The notes below the pieces were generated by a model. The model saw only the letters and a list, made by a program, of their open reading frames with translations. It did no database searches and was not told where the DNA came from. Made by a program: the position numbers and the translations under genes. This document shows, one piece after another, positions 1 to 5,624 of a stretch of 5,625 bases of DNA (within the stretch, counting starts at the first letter, position 1; each line of letters begins with the position of its first letter). Source of the stretch: an uncultured Rhodospirillales bacterium (GTDB lineage Bacteria; Pseudomonadota; Alphaproteobacteria; Acetobacterales; Acetobacteraceae); contig CAIZGT010000085.1 in assembly GCA_903932545.1 (NCBI GenBank), positions 1 through 5,625 of the forward strand, written 5' to 3'.

Positions 1-104
1 GAAAAGGACATCCTGAAGATGAATTAGAATATTGTGAGGGTATAGTTATGGCGCAGCTTAAAAAGCGAAGCGAGAATAATAATGAAAAGAAAAAAGCCGC
101 ATAG
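1..104 (+). CDS. C-terminal fragment of an unidentified protein (5' end outside window)
   Basis: A reading frame is open from base 3 to a TAG at 102-104, giving about 33 residues. It reads as an acidic stretch (GHPEDELEYCEGIV) followed by a highly charged, Lys/Asn-rich end (QLKKRSENNNEKKKAA). I do not recognise the family. The support for a real gene end is positional: the stop is followed after two bases by a perfect intrinsic terminator, as expected at the 3' end of a transcription unit. Base composition here is about 35% GC, very unlike the GC-rich operon to the right, so this DNA probably has a different origin. An internal ATG at 48 with a GTGAGGG-like element upstream could instead start an 18-residue peptide in the same frame, but the fragment reading is simpler. 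Confidence 0.45.
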   Translation, partial: KGHPEDELEYCEGIVMAQLKKRSENNNEKKKAA

Positions 105-106
105 AA

Positions 107-135
107 CAAAAAATCGCCGCTTGGGCGATTTTTTG
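107..135 (+). terminator. Bidirectional intrinsic terminator
   Basis: A perfect 12-bp stem is formed by 107-118 (C, six A, TCGCC) and 124-135 (GGCGA, six T, G) around a 5-nt loop GCTTG. Because the stem carries an A-run on one side and a T-run on the other, it reads as a Rho-independent terminator on both strands. On the plus strand it follows the stop codon at 102-104 by two bases. On the minus strand it lies about 30 bases beyond the stop of the enzyme I fragment, so it could end both convergent transcripts. Confidence 0.85.
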
Positions 136-167
136 TTTGCAAAATCGCGGGCGGCGACAGCCAGAAT

Positions 168-503
168 TTATGGTTTGCCTCGAACACACTTTACCTCGAT
201 GACATCCGCGAAACCACGATCCAAGAGCCGATTACCCATTATCAACTGTTTGCGTGATTGCGCAACCGCGGCTTCGAACCGCGCAGATTCCGCCTGAATA
301 TCGGCTGATTTGATCTTGTGGCGCACCACCACGGTGGGCGCTTCACTGGCCCCGAACACCGGGCCGATGGCGATGCCGGGTGAGACGGGAATGCCAACCA
401 ACCGCCGCTCGGGCCTCACTCCACCGGCTGCTCGGCTGGTGCGGCGGCGCTCTGGGGTGGGCGGTGCGGGCGGCTTCGGGGGCGTCATGTCAGTCGCGCT
501 CAT
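168..503 (-). CDS. ptsP: PTS enzyme I (PEP-protein phosphotransferase), N-terminal fragment with aberrant tail
   Basis: Enzyme I uses phosphoenolpyruvate to phosphorylate HPr in the cytoplasm. Residues 34-87 match the start of the family: a GIPVSPGIAIGPVF strand motif (37-50), then the helix SADIQAESARFEAAVAQSRKQL (66-87). After Leu87 (codon at 243-245) the expected EI helical domain does not follow. Instead come 24 unrelated residues (IMGNRLLDRGFADVIEV, then KCVRGKP) and a stop at 168-170. Full EI is about 550 residues or more, so the HPr-binding domain, the phospho-His swivel domain and the PEP-binding barrel are absent. The first 33 residues are an unusual Pro/Arg-rich extension (PPKPPAPPTPERRR). 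The chosen ATG at 503 overlaps ptsH by 14 nt and has a GAGG 9 nt upstream; ATG at 488, one base after the ptsH stop, is an alternative. It is either a truncated gene or one arm of a chimeric junction. The EI identity of the N-terminus is well supported by motif and position; function as EI is not. Confidence 0.75.
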   Translation of the reverse strand: MSATDMTPPKPPAPPTPERRRTSRAAGGVRPERRLVGIPVSPGIAIGPVFGASEAPTVVVRHKIKSADIQAESARFEAAVAQSRKQLIMGNRLLDRGFADVIEVKCVRGKP

Positions 504-798
504 CAAACCCGGCCTCGATCAGCCCGGCGAGTGCGTCCATTGCCTCTTTTGCGTCCCAACCCTCGGCGCGGAGTTCAACCGTGCTGCCCTGCCCGGCTCC
601 AAGCATCATCAGCCCCATGATCGATCGCGCGGACACGTCCTGTCCGTCTTTGCAGACATCAACCGATGCGCCGAACCGTTCGGCCAGCGTTACGAGCTTG
701 GCCGCCGCGCGGGCATGCAGGCCGCGCTTATTGCAAATGATCAGGTGTCGAACGAGGGTCGAATTGCCAGCAGAGCCAGGAGGATCAGTGTCACTCAC
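490..798 (-). CDS. ptsH: HPr, phosphocarrier protein of a regulatory PTS
   Basis: This 102-residue protein is HPr, the small phosphocarrier between enzyme I and EIIA. The active-site motif RGLHARAAAKL places the phospho-acceptor at His28. The regulatory serine motif RSIMGLMML places Ser59 where HPr kinase acts (Ser46 of Gram-positive HPr). Both sites being intact, with hprK in the same operon, points to dual His/Ser phosphorylation. A 12-residue N-terminal lead precedes the HPr fold, so the protein is slightly longer than the usual 85-90 residues. The GTG start at 798 overlaps the TGA of the EIIA gene (GTGA, 795-798), indicating translational coupling. The 3' end overlaps the start of enzyme I. 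No sugar-specific EIIB/EIIC lies nearby, so a regulatory role is inferred. Confidence 0.93.
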   Translation of the reverse strand: MSDTDPPGSAGNSTLVRHLIICNKRGLHARAAAKLVTLAERFGASVDVCKDGQDVSARSIMGLMMLGAGQGSTVELRAEGWDAKEAMDALAGLIEAGFDERD

Positions 799-1229
799 CC
801 GCAATTCCCGTTTCCGTTCCCATTGATTTTGCAATTTGGCAGAACGTGCGACGCCGCTGCAATGTATTTGCGTCCGGCACTCTGCGCGCAATCCACCACT
901 TCGGCGAGCGGCTGGGCGGAGCGGATTTTGGCGATTTTGACCAGCATCGGCAGGTTGACCCCAGCGATCACCTCCACGCCGTCGCGATCCATTTGTGAAA
1001 TTGCGAGGTTGGAGGGGGTGCCGCCGAACATATCCGTCAGCAGCAATACGCCGTCTCCAGTATCCACTTCGCGGATACAAACGCCAATCTCGGCGCGCCG
1101 ACCCTCGATATCGTCCTCTGGGCCCACGCAGACGGTGCAGACATGGCGCTGCTTGCCCACCACGTGCTCCATCGCCGAACGCAACTCGTCGGCCAACCGA
1201 CCATGCGTCACCAACACCAGACCGATCAT
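795..1229 (-). CDS. PTS EIIA component, mannose/fructose-specific (EIIA-Man) family
   Basis: This is a stand-alone 144-residue EIIA domain of the mannose family. It would accept phosphate from HPr on His9 in the N-terminal strand MIGLVLVTHG. The second signature, LLLTDMFGGTPSN (63-74, with Asp66), forms the rest of the active site. The length fits the isolated domain; no EIIB is fused and no membrane components are nearby. In alphaproteobacteria such orphan EIIAs accompany hprK, rapZ and ptsH and are thought to be phosphorylation-state sensors rather than transporters (family knowledge). The ATG at 1229 overlaps the rapZ stop (ATGA, 1226-1229), and its own TGA overlaps the ptsH GTG start. The C-terminus carries a short Asn-Gly repeat (NGNGNGN) outside the conserved fold. 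Confidence 0.93.
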   Translation of the reverse strand: MIGLVLVTHGRLADELRSAMEHVVGKQRHVCTVCVGPEDDIEGRRAEIGVCIREVDTGDGVLLLTDMFGGTPSNLAISQMDRDGVEVIAGVNLPMLVKIAKIRSAQPLAEVVDCAQSAGRKYIAAASHVLPNCKINGNGNGNCG

Positions 1230-2215
1230 GAGTTGGCTTTCAGCATGGGCGCGCCAAGTATCGGCGCCGTCCCGGTCGGGGCGTGCGTGGAAGGAACGCT
1301 CGCGCTTTCACGCGCCAGTTCACGATGGGTGATGCTCACACGCCAACCTGCTTCGGAGAGGGTCGCAGCCAATTTTTCGACAATTGCCACCGATCTGTGC
1401 CGCCCGCCCGTGCAGCCAATCGCTATGGTGAGGTATTTCTTGCCCTCTTGCCGGTAGCGCGGCAAGAGCATCAACAACATGCCTGATAAACGTCCGTAGA
1501 AGTCGTCAAACGCCGGGTCGGCCGCGACATAAGCCGCTACGTCCGCATCGCGCCCGGTGCGCGGGCGCAGGGCCGCGTCGTAATGCGGGTTGCGCAGGAA
1601 GCGGGCATCGAACACCAAATCGGCCTCGCGCGGCAATCCGCCGGGATAGCCGAATGAAATCAACGAAACAGCAAGGCCGGTGGCCGGTGTCTCCCCGGCA
1701 TTCTGCACCGAGCCAAAATGCTGCTCGATCATCTCGCGCAGCTTGGCCAGCGGTAGATCGGACGTGTCTATCACAACGTCAGCAGCCACGCGCAGCGGCT
1801 CGGTCAGCGCCAGTTCAGCCGCGATGCCGTCTTGCACGCGGCCTTGCGGGGAGAGCGGATGGCGGCGGCGGGTTTCGGTGAAGCGGCGTTGCAGCACCGT
1901 CTCGTCTGCCAGCACAAACAGCAGCTCAGCCTGCAATGCCGGGTTGGCGCGCAGGCGGGCGAGGGTGGAGAGCACATCGTCAGTTTTAAACCCGCGCGAG
2001 CGCGCATCCACACCCACAGCAATCCGTCGCCCAATGCCGCCTTCGGCACGGTTCACCATCTCTTCGATGAAAGCGAGGGGCGGGTTGTCGATGGCCTCAA
2101 AGCCGAGATCTTCCAGCGCATGCAGCGCTGAGGCTTTGCCGCCACCCGACAAGCCGGTGACCAGCACAACCCGTTGTCGGTCCGGCAAATGATTTTCCGG
2201 CTCAGCCTCGCTCAT
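1226..2215 (-). CDS. rapZ: RapZ, nucleotide-binding RNase adaptor protein
   Basis: This 329-residue protein has the normal length and layout of RapZ (YvcJ/YhbJ family). The N-terminal P-loop domain shows VVLVTGLSGGGKASAL (16-31), then ALEDLGFEAIDNPPL and the VGVDARSRGF segment. The C-terminal domain carries SFGYPGGLPREADLVFDARF, NPHYDAALRPRTG and the hallmark YLTIAIGCTGGRHRSV followed by HREL. In E. coli RapZ guides RNase E to the GlmZ small RNA and so controls amino-sugar synthesis; in alphaproteobacteria the role is less clear and the link to the PTS is by gene neighbourhood. The Walker A Ser/Thr after Lys27 is Ala28, which is odd. The ATG at 2215 is preferred over an in-frame start at 2260: it overlaps the hprK stop as ATGA (2212-2215) and has GGAAG 9 nt upstream. 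Confidence 0.96.
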   Translation of the reverse strand: MSEAEPENHLPDRQRVVLVTGLSGGGKASALHALEDLGFEAIDNPPLAFIEEMVNRAEGGIGRRIAVGVDARSRGFKTDDVLSTLARLRANPALQAELLFVLADETVLQRRFTETRRRHPLSPQGRVQDGIAAELALTEPLRVAADVVIDTSDLPLAKLREMIEQHFGSVQNAGETPATGLAVSLISFGYPGGLPREADLVFDARFLRNPHYDAALRPRTGRDADVAAYVAADPAFDDFYGRLSGMLLMLLPRYRQEGKKYLTIAIGCTGGRHRSVAIVEKLAATLSEAGWRVSITHRELARESASVPSTHAPTGTAPILGAPMLKANS

Positions 2216-2634
2216 GTGCGAAAACTTCCGGCAACTTGCTTGGTCAGTCCAAGCGCGCAATCCAGGGCGCGGGCAACGCGCGCAGCAGCCGACGCGGCCG
2301 CCGCCTCAATCTGTACCATCGGCAGGCCCAAACTTGGATGCAGTTCCGGGATTGGCAGCCGCTCGGCGCGGGCGCTGAGATCGGCAACAAGGGCGAGTTT
2401 GGTGGATGCGATGAACGGCAGGCGCAAGATGCCCAAGCCTCGAACTTCCAGCAGCCCGGCCAATGCCGCGGGCGCTGATGCGATGATTCCGTCAAGTTCC
2501 ACCCGGTCATCCGCCACAAGCACGAAACCGCACTCCAGAAGCCGCAACGCAAGATCGGACTTGCCGCACCCCGATGGGCCCAGCAGCAGAACGCCAGATC
2601 CGTCACGGGAAATGCAACTGCCATGGATCTGCAT
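2212..2634 (-). CDS. hprK: HPr kinase/phosphorylase, short alphaproteobacterial form
   Basis: HprK phosphorylates HPr on its regulatory serine with ATP and can reverse this in other bacteria. This 140-residue form lacks the N-terminal domain of Firmicutes HprK, as is usual in alphaproteobacteria. Visible motifs, numbered from the ATG at 2634, are Walker A GPSGCGKSDL (19-28), VADDRVEL (40-47) and the HprK signature LEVRGLGI (62-69), then LPIPEL. I prefer the ATG at 2634 because it begins with the family-like MQIHGSCI and because the 22 codons above it have low GC in third positions (about half), unlike the gene. An ATG at 2700 would give 162 residues. Neither start has a clear Shine-Dalgarno. 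It is the first gene of the minus-strand operon and overlaps rapZ by 4 nt. In many relatives it directly follows chvG; here another gene intervenes. Confidence 0.92.
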   Translation of the reverse strand: MQIHGSCISRDGSGVLLLGPSGCGKSDLALRLLECGFVLVADDRVELDGIIASAPAALAGLLEVRGLGILRLPFIASTKLALVADLSARAERLPIPELHPSLGLPMVQIEAAAASAAARVARALDCALGLTKQVAGSFRT

Positions 2635-2811
2635 AGGTCGGGAACATGGCGCGTTGTGCGACGCATGAAAAGGGCATTGTTGCGTGACGATTGTTCGCAT
2701 TTGTTATGCAATCAGCTTCAGGCCTTGCCCAACCGCGCGGCTGCCCCCACTGTGAGTTTATCAGGCGATCTACAGAATGTCGCCGCAATGGGCCAGACGG
2801 AGGAATAATCC
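2635..2811. promoter_or_regulatory. Divergent intergenic region between hprK and the CMD-like gene
   Basis: This 177-base gap must hold the promoters of the hprK operon (minus) and the secreted-protein gene (plus). A short imperfect palindrome, GCAT-TTGTT-ATGC at 2697-2709, lies in its centre. On the minus strand TTGGGC with CATAAC 18 nt further on is a poor sigma-70-like pair whose start point would fall near 2700, which fits the shorter hprK start. On the plus strand TTGCGT at 2680 with TTATGC at 2704 is a similarly weak pair. No clear consensus promoter or operator is visible, so these are only candidates. Confidence 0.3.
2799..2804 (+). promoter_or_regulatory. Strong Shine-Dalgarno for the CMD-like gene
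   Basis: GGAGGA lies 7 nt before the ATG at 2812 and 10 nt before the adjacent ATG at 2815. It is the best ribosome binding site in the window and fixes the start of the secreted protein to one of these two codons. Either leaves a full signal peptide. Confidence 0.75.
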
Positions 2812-3432
2812 ATGATGAAACAACGCGTTTTCGCGGCTTTGCTTGCCTGCACGCTCGCCACACCCGCATTGGCGCAGACCCGCCTGCCGACGATTGACCC
2901 CTCCACCTATGACGAGACCCAGAAGAAAGCTGCGGCGGATTTCCTTGCCGCGCGCAAAACCCCCGTATTCGGCCCGTTCCTGCCGCTGATGTATTCGCCT
3001 GAGGTGATGTCTGAGGCGCGGTCGATGGGCGACTATCTGCGTTACAAATCGGCGATCGGCACCACGTTGTCCGAACTGGTGATCCTGATCACCGCGCGGG
3101 AATGGACGCAGGATTATGAGTGGTATGTCCACGCTCCTATTGCTGCCAAGCAGGGCATCAAGCCCGAGATCATCGCCGCCATCCGTGATGGTCAGCGCCC
3201 GGTTGGGATGAGCGACGACGAAGAAATCGTCTATAATGTCTCAACCGAATTGCAGAAAACCAAGTGCGTGTCGGACGCGAGCTATGAGCGTGCCGAGAAG
3301 CGTTTCGGCAAGAAGGGCGTGGTCGATCTGGTGGGCATCACCGCCTATTACACGCTGTTGGCGATGGAGATGAACACCGCGCGCTACCAGATGCCGGCCG
3401 ATGGGGTGAAGCTGCCGAGGTTCCCGGAGTAA
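2812..3432 (+). CDS. Secreted carboxymuconolactone decarboxylase/AhpD-like family protein
   Basis: This 206-residue protein begins with a Sec signal peptide: MMKQR, a hydrophobic run, and a likely cut after ATPALA (residue 21). An LLAC sequence at 10-13 resembles a lipobox, but it sits early in the hydrophobic core and the ALA site looks better. The mature part resembles carboxymuconolactone-decarboxylase-like helical proteins: TLSELVILITAREWTQDYEWYVHAPIA (around 85-111, with His107), then KPEIIAAIRDGQRP, then a second helical stretch KGVVDLVGITAYYTLLAMEMN (168-188). The CxxC pair of AhpD peroxidase-reductases is absent; the only mature cysteine is Cys152, so thiol-peroxidase activity is unlikely. 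Substrate is unknown. It has its own strong ribosome binding site, is divergent from hprK and convergent to chvG, and so is not part of the flanking operons. The family call is fairly sure, the function is not. Confidence 0.85.
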   Translation: MMKQRVFAALLACTLATPALAQTRLPTIDPSTYDETQKKAAADFLAARKTPVFGPFLPLMYSPEVMSEARSMGDYLRYKSAIGTTLSELVILITAREWTQDYEWYVHAPIAAKQGIKPEIIAAIRDGQRPVGMSDDEEIVYNVSTELQKTKCVSDASYERAEKRFGKKGVVDLVGITAYYTLLAMEMNTARYQMPADGVKLPRFPE

Positions 3433-3442
3433 CTTCGGCTAT

Positions 3443-3506
3443 GTAGGGCGGGAGAATCCCGCCGCCTTGCCACGATACGGGCAATGGCGAGATGCTCCCG
3501 CCCTAC
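3443..3506. repeat. REP-like nested palindromic element between convergent genes
   Basis: Outer 12-base arms GTAGGGCGGGAG (3443-3454) and CTCCCGCCCTAC (3495-3506) are perfect inverted repeats. Between them lie a second stem, CGCC+TTGCC (3463-3471) against GGCAA-T-GGCG (3480-3489) with one bulged base, and an alternative small hairpin GGCGGGA-GAA-TCCCGCC (3447-3463). The layout resembles REP/BIME-type intergenic repeats. It lies 10 bases after the CMD-like stop and its right arm contains the chvG stop codon (TAG, 3505-3503). There is no T-run, so it may end or protect convergent transcripts through structure only. Only one copy is visible here. Confidence 0.75.
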
Positions 3507-5176
3507 GCTTTCGGCAGCCGCACCACAAACCGTGCGCCCACCACCCGCCCGCTCTCATCGCGCCGGTTCTCTGCTGAAATCCGCCCCTTCAGCGCCTCCA
3601 CAATCTGGCGACTGATCGACAGCCCCAGCCCGGAATGCGTGCCGAACCGCTCGCCTTGTGGGCGTTCGGAATAGAAACGGTCGAAGATATTCTCTAGCTT
3701 GGCGTCTGGAATTCCCGGCCCTTCATCCTCCACCGCGATATCAATCATCGCCCCATCTATATGTGCGCTGAGCAGAATGCGGCCATTGGCGGGGGAAAAG
3801 CTGTGCGCGTTGCCGATCAGGTTGCGCAACACCTGCACCAGCCGATCTGCCACCGCCTGCACCACCAGCGCACCCTCGCCCAGTTCCAGCACCATACGCG
3901 GGCCATCATCGTCGCGGGTTGCGTCATCAATCTCGGCAAGTGCCGCGAGGATTGGCACCAGATCGACCGGCTCGGCGGCGACACGCGACAGTTCGGCGTC
4001 GATGCGTGAGGCGTCGGAGATGTCGGTGATCAGCCGGTCCAGCCGCCCGACATCTTCGGCGATGATGGCGGTGAGGCGGCTTTGCTTGGCTGGGTCGTCA
4101 ATGCGGCGCAGGGTTTCGATGGCGCTGCGGATGGAGGAGAGCGGGTTTTTGATCTCGTGCGCCACGTCCGCCGCAAACCGTTCAATCGCGTCCATCCGGG
4201 TCCAGAGCGCAGAGGCGGAATCAGACAAGGCACGCGCCAATTCGCCCACTTCATCAGCCCGTTTGAGCAAATTCTGCGGCACCGCGCCACCACGCCCACC
4301 ACCTTCACGCATGGCGGCAGCAGCACCGGCCAGCCGCAGAATGGGGCGGGCGATGGTGAGGGAGAGATACCAAGACAGCATCACCGTGAGGCCGAGTGCC
4401 AAGCCGAACAACGCCAGGATGGAGAGGCGCACGGCGAGCACGCTGTCATCCACCTCGCGTGCCTCCCGCGTCAGCACCACCACGCCGAGGGTGCGGCGAT
4501 TGCGGGAGACAGGTTCAGACACGCTGACCAGCAGCCGATTGTCCTCAGCACGCCGGATATAGGGTGGAATTTGACGGCCGGGCGTGGCCGCGTTGAGGCG
4601 CAGTTCCTCGCGCACATCCGGCGTCCATTCCGTCCCCGCCGGTTGCTGACCAACTTCGAGCAGCGAGACTTCGTTGGTATGTGGCAGAAGTGAGAGCAGA
4701 TCGTCATAGACGCGGCCCACAATCTCAGCCAGCCGACCGCGATCCACCGCCGTTGGCAGCGGCTCCATCACCACTGCCCCGCCAGCGCCTTCCCGCACGC
4801 GGGTGTCGGCCAGCATTTCACCCTCGGGGGAGAACAGCCGCGCCTGTGCATTCGGCGTCGGCTCGGTCAGCCCGCGCAGCAGCGGGCGAGCGAGGTCTGG
4901 CACCAGATGCGGTGCGTCGGGCTGATCCTCGCGCATCGCCGCCTCGGCCAAGGCGCCGGCGTAGATTTTCGCCTGCTCGTGCAGCGTTGCCACTTCGGCG
5001 GCGAGCAGGCCGTTTTGGTATTGATCCAGATACAGCAGCGCGGCGAGCAGCACGGCGAGAGGCAGCAGATTGACCAGCAGAATGCGTTGCAGCAGCGGCG
5101 AGAGGAACCGCAGCCGCTGCTGTGGCGCGTCCGGATCGGGCCGGAACAGCGAGAAAAAGCGCGTGCTGTCGGGCAT
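3503..5176 (-). CDS. chvG: ChvG-type membrane sensor histidine kinase
   Basis: This 557-residue sensor kinase matches the ChvG/ExoS layout. Transmembrane helix 1 is about 32-50, a large periplasmic sensor spans about 51-247, and transmembrane helix 2 is about 248-270. A HAMP linker follows (about 271-325, starting SLTIARPILRLAGAA). The dimerisation/phosphoacceptor helix has AADVAHEIKNPLSSIRS with His340. The ATPase domain shows the N box RNLIGNAHSFSP (Asn452), G1 DEGPGIP (484-490), F box IFDRFY (497-502) and G2 SGLGLS (515-520). In other alphaproteobacteria ChvG senses acid or envelope stress and phosphorylates ChvI, affecting exopolysaccharide, envelope and host-interaction genes. The ATG at 5176 is preferred to an upstream in-frame extension because it follows the chvI stop by 4 nt with GAGG just ahead, and MPDSTRFF leads directly into the first helix. 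The stop codon is provided by the REP-like element. Confidence 0.94.
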   Translation of the reverse strand: MPDSTRFFSLFRPDPDAPQQRLRFLSPLLQRILLVNLLPLAVLLAALLYLDQYQNGLLAAEVATLHEQAKIYAGALAEAAMREDQPDAPHLVPDLARPLLRGLTEPTPNAQARLFSPEGEMLADTRVREGAGGAVVMEPLPTAVDRGRLAEIVGRVYDDLLSLLPHTNEVSLLEVGQQPAGTEWTPDVREELRLNAATPGRQIPPYIRRAEDNRLLVSVSEPVSRNRRTLGVVVLTREAREVDDSVLAVRLSILALFGLALGLTVMLSWYLSLTIARPILRLAGAAAAMREGGGRGGAVPQNLLKRADEVGELARALSDSASALWTRMDAIERFAADVAHEIKNPLSSIRSAIETLRRIDDPAKQSRLTAIIAEDVGRLDRLITDISDASRIDAELSRVAAEPVDLVPILAALAEIDDATRDDDGPRMVLELGEGALVVQAVADRLVQVLRNLIGNAHSFSPANGRILLSAHIDGAMIDIAVEDEGPGIPDAKLENIFDRFYSERPQGERFGTHSGLGLSISRQIVEALKGRISAENRRDESGRVVGARFVVRLPKA

Positions 5177-5180
5177 TACC

Positions 5181-5624
5181 TCACGCTTCTTTGTAGCGAT
5201 AGCCGATGCCGTAGAGCGTCTCGATGGAATCAAACTCATCATCCATCGCCCGGAACTTCTTGCGCACCCGCTTGATGTGGCTGTCGATGGTGCGATCATC
5301 CACATAGATGTTGTCGCCATACGCGGTGTCGATCAGTTGATCGCGGGACTTCACCATGCCGGGCCGCGCCGCCAAGGCTTTCACCAGCAGGAACTCCGTC
5401 ACCGTCAGCGCGATATCTTTGCCCTTCCAGTGGCATTGATGCTTGGTTTCATCGAGCGTGAGTTCGCCGCGCACCAGAATGCCAGAGGGCGCTGCGCCTG
5501 AGCCTTCGGCCCGGCTGGTTTCGTTGCGGCGCTCGCCGACTCGGTTGCCCGGGGGGAACCGGCGCCGCGTGTGAAGCTGCGCGAGCGGACGGCGAGCCGT
5601 CCGCCCAGCAAGGCCCGCGTTGCG
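5181..5624 (-). CDS. chvI: ChvI-type response regulator, DNA-binding domain only recognisable (partial)
   Basis: The C-terminal OmpR/PhoB-type winged-helix domain is clear: RGELTLDETKHQCHWKGKD, then LTVTEFLLVKALAARPG, the recognition-helix region VDDRTIDSHIKRVRKKF, and the end ETLYGIGYRYKEA. It closely fits ChvI. Its partner chvG starts 4 nt downstream. Reading upstream, the linker (RRNETSRAEGSGAAPSG) is plausible to about base 5531. From there to 5624 the frame stays open but reads RRRFPPGNRVGE preceded by Arg/Ala-rich sequence. The expected receiver end (a KPF motif and a LLxERIRAxLRR-like helix) is not found in any of the three minus-strand frames. Either the receiver has been displaced or replaced by rearrangement, or the window end is chimeric. 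The GTG at 5474 could start a receiver-less 97-residue protein, but a native start there is unlikely. Confidence 0.8.
   Translation of the reverse strand, partial: RNAGLAGRTARRPLAQLHTRRRFPPGNRVGERRNETSRAEGSGAAPSGILVRGELTLDETKHQCHWKGKDIALTVTEFLLVKALAARPGMVKSRDQLIDTAYGDNIYVDDRTIDSHIKRVRKKFRAMDDEFDSIETLYGIGYRYKEA
5585..5604. repeat. Short perfect inverted repeat in the anomalous right flank
   Basis: GCGGACGGC (5585-5593) and GCCGTCCGC (5596-5604) are perfect 9-base arms separated by GA; as a hairpin it would form 8 bp with a 4-nt loop. It lies inside the stretch that should encode the ChvI receiver domain but does not. There is no flanking T-run. It may be part of a foreign or repeat sequence; chance occurrence in very GC-rich DNA is also possible. 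Confidence 0.4.

Noticed and set aside
82..297. 71-residue plus-strand frame across the terminator
   Set aside because: It reads through the intrinsic terminator and antisense to the EI fragment, is Arg/Lys/Ser-rich and has no recognisable domain or ribosome binding site.
310..1332. Long plus-strand open frame opposite EI, ptsH and EIIA
   Set aside because: It lies antisense to three well-supported genes, crosses their boundaries, has low-complexity Arg/Pro/Ser-rich composition and no recognisable domain.
2216..2260. 15-residue N-terminal extension of rapZ
   Set aside because: It overlaps hprK more deeply without a better start; the ATGA overlap and ribosome binding site support 2215.
3699..4562. 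Long plus-strand open frame opposite chvG
   Set aside because: Ser/Arg/Ala-rich shadow of the GC-rich kinase gene; the minus strand shows all histidine kinase motifs.
5177..5320. N-terminal extension of the chvG frame
   Set aside because: It overlaps the clear ChvI winged-helix coding region in another frame and has no ChvG-like content; ATG 5176 fits the 4-nt gap after chvI.
5405..5611. 68-residue minus-strand frame overlapping chvI, considered as a frameshifted receiver
   Set aside because: Its Arg/Ser/Ala-rich sequence shows no receiver motifs and it runs out of frame over the real ChvI DNA-binding domain.
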